Of a stretch of DNA of 64,000 bases, positions 48,412 to 58,905 are shown piece by piece (position 1 is the first letter of the stretch; every line of letters begins with the position of its first letter). The notes under the pieces are model-generated. The model ran no database searches. It had not been told where the DNA came from and was given only the letters and a program-made list of their open reading frames with translations. Location of the stretch: positions 1 through 64,000 of the forward strand of contig KV419436.1 of NCBI GenBank assembly GCA_001630475.1, read 5' to 3'. Source of the stretch: Sistotremastrum niveocremeum HHB9708. Its lineage: Eukaryota > Basidiomycota > Agaricomycetes > Sistotremastrales > Sistotremastraceae. Made by a program: the position numbers and the translations under genes.

Positions 48412-49235
48412 ATGCAGATCACGTCCCTTCTTTTCGTTGCGTCTCTTTCGCTGTTCTCGACAGTTAGCGCGCAGCTTCAACCATGTAAGTGTGAAGCACT
48501 CACAGCATGAATTTCAATCTGATTTTGGATTTAGCATGGACTGCGTGCGCGCAATCGTGTCTTAACAGCCAGTCGTTGGGTACGTTGCGCAAGCAGACTA
48601 GAAATCGAATACGATGACTTAGACGCCCAATAGGTTCGTGTCCTGCAGGAGATTCCGACTGTCTATGCAGCACCTCGTCATGGGTCAGCAACGTCAATTC
48701 GTGTCTCGAGCAATCATGCTTCCCCAACGACGTCACCGATGCCTCGGACTACCTGAACGAATATTGTGGTTTCAACGTCAGTCAATTTCTATTAATTTGA
48801 GCTAAGAAGTGAATCAGACTTACGATCTTCCGTCAGGTCGCTAACGACACCATGCCTTCCTCCACCGGCTCAGCCCCTTCTTCAACTAGCACCGCTTCTC
48901 CCTCATCGTACGTATCCTCCTTTCAATCCTGAATCCTCAACTCAATGCTCAATCCATGCACCAGTGACGATGCTCACCATTCCCACGCCGGCCTCATCGC
49001 AGGCGTAACCATCGCCGGAGTCATAGTCGCGCTCATCTTAGCTCTCCTAGTCTGCCGCCAAATCAGCAAACGAAAGATGGATTCATCTCCCGGCCGCATG
49101 AAAGTCTGGAGAATGGTTCGTGATGGATGGGTCGATATGAGAAATCTTGAGGGTCGGAAAGGAGCACCGCCTGAGATGGCTCATGATCTGAATAGACAGG
49201 CGAAGGCTGGTATGGATATGAAAACGGGATATTGA
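48412..49235 (+). CDS. CFEM-domain single-pass membrane protein 2
   Basis: Multi-exon paralogue of CFEM protein 1. Signal peptide MQITSLLFVASLSLFSTVSA, then the CFEM domain across short introns: WTACAQSCLNSQSLG, SCPAGDSDCLCSTSSW, NSCLEQSCFPNDV and LNEYCGF, again with eight cysteines. After a Ser/Thr stalk there is a transmembrane segment (GLIAGVTIAGVIVALILALLV). The basic tail contains RDGWVDMRNLEGRKGAPPEMAHDL. The tail motif aligns with that of protein 1 although the stalks do not. Exon phases match between the two genes, supporting duplication. Confidence 0.83.
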
Positions 49236-50014
49236 TCTGATTATCATTTCACGCACCATTTTCTTTTGAGCTAGTCGTGGCCTGTATTTCCGTACTGTAC
49301 GATTTTAACGCCAATTTAGCGCGCTTTTCATCCCGAATTTTCTTATGGCCCACAGCTTTGGATGAATGTAGTTGTTGACGATATTCATACACAGTCAGAG
49401 CCATGGAAACGCGGTCTTTCAGAATGTGTCGCAAGAACGAGTGAGAAAATAAGCAGACCGATAACGGATCGGACCTCGGATGTCCCAGTTGCAGCTATCC
49501 CTGAACCAGTCCCTTCAGCTTCTGAGCTTGCTTCTGAGTCTCGGTGTATCGATAAGCAATCTATGATCTGCTGTCTCTCCCTATACCTCGACTATACACG
49601 ACCGCGAAGAAAATAGATTACAAAAGAAGAGCTAAGGCTGCGGGCCGTGCGATGAGCGTGGGATCGACCCACGACCGTTACGATATTCGGAACCGAAGAC
49701 GCCATCTGTAACTTTCCCGCTGGCTGCTGCTTCAATGAGATGGCATATACATCCCTTCCAAGATTTCAAAATACTATCCGAATACGACCTTCGACATGCT
49801 AGAACCAACAGAAGGGAGCCGTGTCCTTTGTTTTCTGTTTTTGGGACACGTCAAGGGCCCAATGGTACCATTCATCTCAGACGCTCAGGAACCTCGCATC
49901 CCCTGAGACCCAATGTCAGCGGCCTTGAGGCGATGGGACCATCCTTCTTCGCATCCGACACCCTCTCAGTGCGTTCATCCCTCTCAATCCACCCCACATC
50001 ATTCAGTCGAAACG
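49236..50014. other. Intergenic, NLR1 upstream region
   Basis: It contains the AATGGTACCATT palindrome shared with the second NLR gene. A tRNA-like patch at about 49650-49700 was examined and rejected. No gene otherwise. Confidence 0.5.
49861..49872. promoter_or_regulatory. Palindrome AATGGTACCATT upstream of NLR1
   Basis: A perfect 12-bp palindrome about 154 bp before the start codon, followed by CAGACGCTCAGGAACC. The same palindrome and flank occur at a similar distance before NLR2. It could be a binding site for a dimeric regulator or simply part of the duplicated block. Confidence 0.45.
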
Positions 50015-53000
50015 ATGAGAGAACGGACGATGGCAGGACACAACCTAGTTGTGCATAGGTGAGAGTTTCGAGCTGAGCTCCTAATTGACTTTCTGACGAG
50101 ATATGGTATCCAGCGATGCAGGAGATCGAAGACACGACATTGTATTCGGTCAGATATAGAGCAACTCTTGATGATTTCAGGGTTTGACGTGAGCTTAGAG
50201 ATTCGCGGAGACAACTTTCCAACTACCCACTGCCATATTTGCAACATTATTCCGCACGCCAATTCATTTTACCTTACCCTTGCGGCTGCCGGCACGAAAA
50301 CTATACATTCCAAAGCTACAAAGAAGGGCCCGAGTCCAACATGGACCGAATCACTCTCTGTGTAAGTTGAGTTTCGTGAAATATGTGTTTCTACTTATTT
50401 ACCAATTTCACCAGCGGCAATCTCAACAGTCCTATCACCGTCAAAATATTCATCAAACATGCTATGGGAGCTGACGTATTTTTCGGTGCATTGACAGAAG
50501 AGGTTGCGATACTTTCTTCGGAGTTGACGGTTTCTAAAAATTCGGGAAATAATGTTGACGGTAAGCGCGACCGAATCACAGCTAGAGATGGCTTCTCATT
50601 TATTCGAAGGGTGGTCTAGACCTCGAAATTTAACTACGGGAGGACACGATTACGACGACTGCGTTCCGACTCTCGCATTCAAATTCATTCCTCCTGACCA
50701 AACCGGACCGCGAGAACATGCTTCGGCGACTTCGGCGACACTATCTGCCGGGTCAGAAGATTCGAATTCTCTTTCTGAGGATGACTTGGATCAGCTCAAG
50801 AAAGCGAAAGAAGCCGCCGGAAAGGCTCTAAAAGGCTTGAAGAAGGCACCATCAGGGCTCGAACATTCTTCTGATCTCTCAGAAGATGTGAAATCAGCCG
50901 CCGATATTCTGACACCAGTCGTGAAGGACGCTGGAGACGTATTCAACAAGATCGGTGCATTCGTGAGTATCCTCGATCAAGTCACAGAGGTAAGTTCTTC
51001 TACGATTCGCGAAACGGCCAACATGGATCCATACAATGCTGCGATAGTATTATCCGTATGCGAAGCTTGCTTGGGGTGTCATATCATTGCCTTTCAAGGT
51101 TGGAAATCCATTGTCTTGATTTCTTTCCTTCTGATTCGAATGGCAGATCATCAAAGCCCAAATGGATCGTGACAAAGGACTGAAGGAGCTCGTAGATGCG
51201 ACCAACAGCACCTACGAAAGTATTAGCAGACTTTGGGCTTCTCTGGAACAAGACTACCAGAAGAAGATAGTGACGCGGTTGTTGATCCACAGCACTGAAT
51301 GCGGAGCCTTTCTGTGTGAAGAGTGTATCAACCATCCAGACTTTTGTACGTACCTTTGGCATTGAAATCTGCGGTTCTGATTTGCTCTCTGTATAGTCAA
51401 ACGAGCTCTGCGAGGGGGTTTCACGGGAGTTTACAGCAAGATTCAAGACTTCAAGGGCGGGTTCAAAGACCTCCAGGACGAACTTCTAAGATCTACGGCT
51501 CTCGAGGCACAGGTCGTGGGACAGAAAACATACACGAACGTCCGGGATGCTCGTGAACAAGCTCGTACGTGTTTACGACTCACCAAATGCTCTATGATAA
51601 CACTCCATGTCAGTCCTGGATACGTTACGATACGTCAAATCAGCGGATTTCGGGTCGAAGAGCGGGTGTTATCCAGATACCCGAGTTACCCTTATTCAGA
51701 GAATCACTGATTGGTTCGAAGCCCCAAAAGAAGCAGTCGTAGAGGGCAGGCGAAATGGAGCTTCAATATTCTGGCTGCTCGGGCATGCCGGATCCGGCAA
51801 ATCGGCACTTGCTCACACCATCGCAAAGCAGTTTCACGAACGAAATTGCCTCGGCTCATCATTCTTCTTTGATGCCTCCAACGCCGTCACACGACGTGCG
51901 GAAGATCTCTTTTCCACAATCGCTCGGAATCTTGCTGGATTGATTCCGTCGTACCGAGAAGCGCTCGTTGACGTCATTGAAAAATCTGCCGATCTTTCAA
52001 GTACATTGTCCGTCCGAAGACAGTTTGAAGAACTCATTCTCAATCCTGCTCATAAGGCGAAGTACGAGGGGAATATATTAATTGTGGTCGACGCATTGGA
52101 CGAGTGTGGATACAATGCCCTTCGAGAATACCGCGAGTTTCTCCGCATTCTTTCTCCCGGTCCCAATGCCAGCTCTGATCAGACAGATCTCCCCGATATT
52201 CCAGGGCCATCTGAACAACCCTCTCTCAGCGAGCTTCCCCCTAACTTTCACTTCCTCCTGACATCGCGGCCTGAGACCGATCTTGAAGTTGCCTTCACAC
52301 CTTCATTCGGAGCCCAAAGATGCGAATTGTGGACCATTCCGGATGAAGAAGTCGAACAAGACCTCAGGACCTACTATCGTCATCGCTTCGAGGATTTTAC
52401 CGTCGTACCTGATTTACTCCATAGGTTCGACTCGTTATTACCAAATCGAGATTGCATCGGGACCCTGACGACGAAATCTGAATGCCTTTTTCAATGGGCA
52501 TTCACCACATGCGAATTCTTATTTCAAGATGATCCCGTCGAGGATATTGTAGAGCGTTTCCAGTCTATTTTGGAAAGCTCGCAGCTAAAGGGTCTTGAAG
52601 ACTTGTATACCAAAATTCTGGAGAAGGTTGCTGGTGGTAAAGATTCGAGTAGACTGCCTCGCTTTCGTGCAGTTCTTGGTCGAGTTCTCTGCGTCAAGGA
52701 ACCCCTATCAGTGCCAGATCTCATTGCTCTTCGCGGACTGAAGGAAGATGCCACTACGACGGAATTCTTCGTCAAACGCATGGGATCAGTCCTATCTGGG
52801 GTCTTATCGAATTCCGTCATTCAAGTTTTTCACACTTCGTTTCGCGACTTCCTGTTCCGTCCAGCTCTCAGGAACGAAACCAAGAGAGATGAAACGGGAA
52901 ACATCTATTATATCAACCCCGTTGAGCAGGACGCCGTGCTCGCCGAGGCGTGTTTACGAGTTCTGAACGAGCAACTCGCATTCAATCTTTGCGAGCTCAA

Positions 53001-55590
53001 GTCATCATACACTGCTCATAATTCGGAGCTCGTCGCACAATGTAAAGCATCCCTACGTAGTCAAGGCTTAGGTCATCTGATCTACGCGTCCATCTATTGG
53101 TCCGATCACTTGACCAAAACTGCATACAACGAAGAGCTTTCATCGCTCCTCCACACATTCGTCGACTGCCAATTTCTTTACTGGCTTGAACTTCTCGGCG
53201 CAATTGGCGGAATTTATGTGGCTGTAGGTGCTATTCGAGGTATGACAGAATGGGCAACGGTATGTCATATTTCTCGAGTTTAGGGTGTATAAACGCTGAG
53301 TTGTGTGCAGGGTAATGATGACCACTTGGCCGAATTCGGAAAAGACGCTGGCAAATTTGTCAGCAATTTTGCCGATGTCATCGCTCGAAGCCCACCGCAT
53401 CTCTACATTTCAGCTCTTCCCCTTGCTCCCGAATCCAGCCTCGTATCGCAACAATATCTACCTCGATTCTCCCACATCATAGATGTGAGATCCGGCAAAC
53501 AGAAGCTTTGGTCTCCGGTCGATCTGGTCTTCGGCGATCGGGGGGATTTTCAGACAAAAGAAGTTCTGTCGATCGCATACTCTCCGGACGGAACGGTCTT
53601 GATCGCGGTCACCTATAACGGGCTTGTTTGGCTCTGGAATCCCTCAACCGGACAATCAATTGCTTCTTTCTCTGAGACGGAAGCGAGCCCTGCATGTATT
53701 GTGGAGATATCGCCAGATGGACGATACTTTGCGGTTGGGTCGCAGAGAGGAGATATTGTCCTTCGTGATTTCAAGACACAGGCTTTGATTTGGGGTCCAA
53801 AGAGCGTGGGAACCCAACATATTGTGTGTCTGCGATTCTCTCCAAATTCAGAGACGGTGTGGGCTGGAGATAAAGGGGGATGTCTGGGCGCCTGGGAGGT
53901 CAGAACCGGAAACAATGTGGTTTCTGTTGAAGAGTTGCACAGTGATGATGGGCGCTGTCTTGTTATTTCAATTGACACGACTCGCCTCGCTTGTGCTCCT
54001 ATTCGCCAGTCACTTGTTCTATTCCATCGGGATGGCGGCGATACCACATGGTCCGACAGACGACAAATCACAACATTCACTGATAAAGTATGGGCACTCG
54101 GTTTCTTTCCCGATGGGCAAGGTCTGGTCTCTGGACATGATTCAGGGGCTGTCAAGATTTGGGACGTTGAATCCGGAGACCTACTCGTCGATCACTCCAC
54201 TGCTCACACAAATCAAATTTATTCGCTCGCCTTCTCCTCTGACGGATCCTTCTTTGTCTCTTCATCTTTCGATCAGAAAATCCAGCTATGGGATGGGTCA
54301 AGCGGCAATCCTATTGGAAACGGGCTCTCAGGATTCGGTGAAATACATCGTTCAAGTGCAATTTCCGCAGATGGAAAATCAGTCGCTACGGCGATAGGAG
54401 ATGGCGGCATCTACCTGTGGGACGTGGCGGGAATGAAGGAGTCGGCTTTGTTGGCTGCGAAATCCGGGACTCACGGGCCCTATCCCTCCGTCATCGCTCT
54501 GTCTCCTGACGGAAAGCATCTATATGCGGCACGTTCTGATCATTCTATTTGCGAATATGACACGGAGACTGGCGCTGAGATCGGGATTGTGATGCGAGGC
54601 CACCGCAGTAGAATCTGGCACTTGTCAGTTTCGTCTGATGGAACCCATCTGGTATCATCTTCGACGGATACCACAATCAGCATTTGGGACATTCCAGCTC
54701 AAATTCAAACTCATAAGTCCTTGACAGGGCACGCAAGGGAAGTTGGCTGCGCCACTTTCAGTCCCAACGGGACACGCCTCCTTTCTTGCAGCGCGGATAC
54801 AACTCTTTGGATCTGGGACACTGCGACGTGGGAGATGATTGGAGCACCTCTGAGGGGTCACAATGGCATCGTGACATGCGCAGTATTCTTTGAGGCAGGG
54901 CAGCGCATCATTTCGGGGTCCCTGGATCGCACCATTCGGATTTGGGATGCAGAAAATCGAAATCAGACCGGAGAATCTCTCAAATTACACACCGGAGGCG
55001 TGACTGCTATGGCTCTGACCCCTCAGAACAACATCATCGCATCTGCCGACAACACAGGCGTTGTTCACCTGTGGTATCCAACTAGCGCGACTTCAAGCCT
55101 ACAGCGTCATCATACCATCAAACACGGTACATCTCGAATCAATTCGGTTTCCTTTTCTGCCGACGGAGCGCGACTTCTTTGCGCCAGCTCAGATCACACT
55201 ATATGCTTGTGGGATGTCCGCACTGGGAAGTTGATTGGTAGACCTTTTGAAGGTCATAGTAGTTTGGTCCAACGTGTACTCTTCCTACACGAAGAACGCA
55301 TCATTTCATCTTCAGACGACGGGACGATCCGCATTTGGAACATCGAGGATGATATCGAAACACCAGAAGTCAACACTATCAGCGATTTACAACGATCATT
55401 CCCTCGAATCGATTACGACGGATGGGTTCGATCAGAGGACGATCCACCGAAGTTACTTTTCTGGCTTCCTCTTCACTATCGCCCAACATTCCAATGGAAT
55501 CGATGTCGCAAGATCATTGGTCAAGAGGCATTGGATATCGATTTCTCGCGATTTGAACACGGAGAACGGTGGATGCATTGTCGTTTATAG
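50015..55590 (+). CDS. NLR-like protein 1: C2-like, NACHT, WD40
   Basis: Nine exons join in frame: 50015-50058, 50114-50148, 50199-50361, 50415-50560, 50610-50989, 51147-51345, 51397-51564, 51614-53259 and 53311-55590. They total 5,061 nt, giving 1,686 residues. Domains: a C2-like beta domain at about residues 25-140 (EIRGDNFP, FYLTLAAAG, PSPTWTESLSV, ITVKIFIKHAMGADVFFGAL) lacking obvious calcium-binding aspartates; a helical linker (LKKAKEAAGKALKGLKKAP; AGDVFNKIGAFVSILDQV); NACHT with Walker A GHAGSGKSALA near residue 435 and Walker B ILIVVDALDEC near 530; then a winged-helix-like region ending HTSFRDFLF. About 13 WD40 repeats follow from roughly residue 1010 (LVWLWNPSTG, VKIWDVESGD, IWDTATWE, RIWDAENRN, CLWDVRTGK). 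This is the fungal NOD-like receptor layout, where WD40 repeats sense ligands and NACHT oligomerises. The start at 50015 has a second in-frame ATG at 50030. It is intact. Confidence 0.87.
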
Positions 55591-56250
55591 ACAGACATCT
55601 CGGGAACAGTCATTTTAGACCCATTTACAGTGTATGAGCTGTCTCAAATCGACCGATGATTCTGAACAGTTGAAGTTTGTTCTTTGATTCTTCACATGTG
55701 CGCGACATCAAGACTCGACGATGCAATACGTCTTTGTTCTAGGGATTATCGTAGACAAAGAGCTAGAACGCAAAGGTGGAACGGAGTAGACTGAGCCACA
55801 CATATCTGAATGATACAATCAGCACCCACTCAAATCATTATGGGAAGTGAATTTCGGGACGAATAGCCAACCCGCGCTGGCAATGAAGCTTCGATCGATT
55901 GCAGTTCGTCAATCCGTCGGAAAGGCTACGCTGATTACCATTACCTAATCTCATCCGAATTCCTGCATCCGATCAGTGCATCGTCGCACCGAATCGCTCA
56001 CATAATATTCCTCAATCATCCGCTGACAGAATCTTTAACCCTGCTATCCAACTGATAATCCGACCACCTTAACTCTCAACAGATCTCTGACTCTCAATGC
56101 TCGAACCTCTGCCCAGCGTATGAGAAGACTGATCTCTCCAGTACTCCACCTTTCCTTTCCCGAACATTTTCTTGCGAGAACTGATGAAGAAAGATCTAGA
56201 TAGCCTTACTCGACGTCCAGTCTCAACTCTCTGAACGATACGCGGCCCTA
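55591..56250. other. Intergenic, no gene seen
   Basis: The 3' flank of NLR1. No coding sequence, repeat or RNA gene could be supported. Confidence 0.5.
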
Positions 56251-56263
56251 GGATTACGAATTC

Positions 56264-57140
56264 ATGCTCGGACTTGAATGCATCCGTGACGTGGCCCGCT
56301 CTCTCACCCACGAGCCTGAGGGCCGTTTCTTGAACTGGTGAGTCATCCATCGTCTTTTCAAGTGTGTGTACGTATTCATGTAGATCTCAAGCATAGATTA
56401 TCGTGTATGGTGATGAGCGTGAAAATTGGATATGCGTGGAGCTTGAGACCGGTTGGCTGGATCGTCGGTCGATCGAGGCTTGGAAAGCACCCGGGCTGCT
56501 GTACGAATGGCTTCATTGGTGCGTAACCGTAATGTCTCATCTCATCTCCAAGACTAACCTCCATTCCATTTCCTCGCTCAGCCGTATCAAATGCGGTCAA
56601 CAATCCTATCGTGATACGCATCGTTCGTGCTCCCTTCCTCTCTTCGCTTCCGACAAAGACCGAAGATGATGCCGTACTGAACATCCTGACACCGTTGCGC
56701 GAAACATCCCCCTTCGTCCATCATGATCCATCTCGAGGATCTTTCGCCGCTTATCCATGTATGGATCGAAGACCTTCAGCTCGATGGCAGATACAATGTA
56801 TGCTTTCATTCAGTCTGATTCAGTGCTCATTTCTCATCATCCGCTCTGCAGCATACTCCTCAATACTGTCGATATACTATCGTCCTCCCCTCAGCCACGG
56901 CCCTCGCCAATCAGAGAAATCGGAGACGAATTCTAGCATTCTTTATCCTGCTCGCCAAAGTAGCTCCCTACTATCCTGTCCTCCGCTTAGAAATCCGCGC
57001 TATATTTCAAGATCTCACCCCTGCTTCCGCCTCGAAATCTCTCGGTCTCCGTATTCGTTTCGCAAGCTCTTTGTCATCCAATCTTATATCTCCTGACGGG
57101 CGCTCTTCAACAATGCTCTGTATTTACGTGACACCCTAGT
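56264..57140 (+). CDS. Unrecognised multi-exon gene (structure partly resolved)
   Basis: Several consecutive plus-strand pieces look coding: MLGLECIRDVARSLTHEP (from 56264), then IIVYGDERENWICVELETGW through GLLYEWLHW (from about 56397), then HLEDLSPLIHVWIEDLQLDGRYN. The last joins across a clean intron (56799-56850) to HTPQYCRYTIVLPSATALAN, RRRILAFFILLAKVAPYYP, LEIRAIFQDLTPASA and a TAG at 57140. The last two exons fit well. The junctions between the first pieces do not resolve in phase, so the gene is either partly decayed or uses exons I have not placed. No family recognised. Confidence 0.4.
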
Positions 57141-58743
57141 GCGATGCTCCAGCTTGAATGCATCACTCTCTTGCCCGGACCCTCAACATCGAAGTATACG
57201 CGTGCCTCCAACCCCGTCAACGAAAATCGACAATAATTACCAGTGGCCCTTCTCGCCTCCGCTTTGCGATCCATGGCTTGAAGCATTCATCGCCGAACTT
57301 CTCCTGCTTCCCTCTGAACTCATCATTCCTTGACACACACATGCTCCTGCCTTCCGTCTTTTTCGTCTACACCCGAGATCCGATTCCCAACTTCCTGTCA
57401 AATCGTATTCGTCAGGGACTCGTGTTTGCCTGCCTGTGACATTGTGGACATTCTTCAACAGGAAATCGCAGGACGCCTCCAGGTTATCGGTATCGACGTT
57501 TTCGGACAAAGGCGATTTGAAGCTCACGAACCGAGGACGATCGATATGATCGATCGGAGAATATCGGTCAATTGGCTGTAGGCTTGGATAATGGCCTGAC
57601 ATACATTTCTATCGCTCTCAAATATCTAATTTAATCAGTCTTTCATTCCGGTCTCATTCCGCTGTCCTTTCAACAACACTAGTATCATCCTCATCCTCAT
57701 CATCTTGATGTGTTGTGGACTTCCAAAGCCGGACGCCAAAAAGTCAATATTGATATCAGATCAGATGCGCCCTCAAACCCACCGAAGAAACCAGTACATG
57801 ATCTCTCCAGAGGACCTTCTTTCGTCAGTATCGCCCAGGCAGCAGAAAATGCTGAAAAGAGGGTCGGCTCGAAGGGAACGTAGACCGTTCTGCCAATTTT
57901 CAACCGACGGAAGAGGTTGTCTTCCAAACCGACTAGAATAACATCCACGTTGACCGCAATCCCAATAAATACGAAAGAATCCATCGATCGAGGGTCGAAA
58001 GAAACGGGATCAAATCCGATTGAAGGCGATGCCTTGGATTAGAGCTCGGCAGCTTCGGCAAGTTCGGCTGAGCTCCCGGCAGAGGCTGAGTCCCGATGAC
58101 GTAATCCATTCGCCAGCTATTGCTTCAGCTGGTCGATTTTCTCTCATTTGTTACTACGAATATAGGCTCGTATTAGTCAAAGCCTGTGCAATAAGATGAA
58201 TGACCGTGATGACTCTCAGTATCATGTATTTTCCCAATCGAATTTTTGGGGAACCGCCGAAACTCCGACGCCGTCGCTGCATCCATCTGGCTGAATATCG
58301 ACATCGTTCGATGACAAGCTTGATCTCGTCGTTCTAAGGATCAGGCTGCTACATCAACTCTTTTCTTCCCTTATCCGATCGAACATCCTTCGCGGCCCAT
58401 AAGCCCAACTGCAGAGCGCGAGAAAAATCGACCAAGGGAGCTACATGGCATCATCGATAGGTCTTATTCTCACTCTTTCTCTATCATCCTCCGTCGAATA
58501 AAGGAGTTTCTCAAGCCGTGATTGATAAGAGGTGTTAGATGACCGTGGGATCAAGCGTCGACATCGTCAATACGGTTGACAATACCGGCTCAGATATCCC
58601 AGCCAATCCCAGAACCCTCCACACACGTCGCAGACATCTACGGCGCAGCTTTCATGTGTGCGGCATCCATATCCATTATCAAATACATGGTCGTCAAGCT
58701 CTTCGCGACTCTCATGTCTCGATCTGGAACGTGTGAAGTGCTT
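57141..58743. other. Stretch with scattered coding-like pieces
   Basis: Plus-strand fragments such as CDIVDILQQEIAGRLQVIG (about 57438-57580, ending DRRISVNWL) and AGRQKVNIDIRSDAPSNPP (about 57725-57880) look coding but could not be linked into a gene. They may be decayed host gene pieces in the spacer between the two NLR copies. The rest is unremarkable. Confidence 0.35.
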
Positions 58744-58744
58744 G

Positions 58745-58756
58745 AATGGTACCATT
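58745..58756. promoter_or_regulatory. Palindrome AATGGTACCATT upstream of NLR2
   Basis: The identical 12-bp palindrome as upstream of NLR1, here about 161 bp before the start codon and again followed by CAGACGCTCAGGAACC. Confidence 0.45.
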
Positions 58757-58905
58757 CATTCAGACGCTCAGGAACCGTCGACTTCGAGGCAGTGCACCCA
58801 TCAACCGTCCCTCGCTCTTCGCATCCAACACCCTCTCACTGCGACTCTCTCATTCGTATCACCTAGCATCTTGACGGTACGCACTGGGAGGAGCGCGAAA
58901 TAGCC

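Noticed and set aside
49645-49735. tRNA-like patch (minus-strand CGTGG/CCACG arm with a GTCGATC loop, box-B-like)
   Set aside because: The T-arm-like hairpin is good, but no complementary acceptor strand is present and the anticodon arm does not pair properly even if an intron is allowed. At best a tRNA-derived remnant.
53613-54155. 180-residue minus-strand frame across the NLR1 WD40 exon
   Set aside because: Antisense shadow of the WD40 coding sequence; it recurs in the second NLR gene because the exon itself is conserved.
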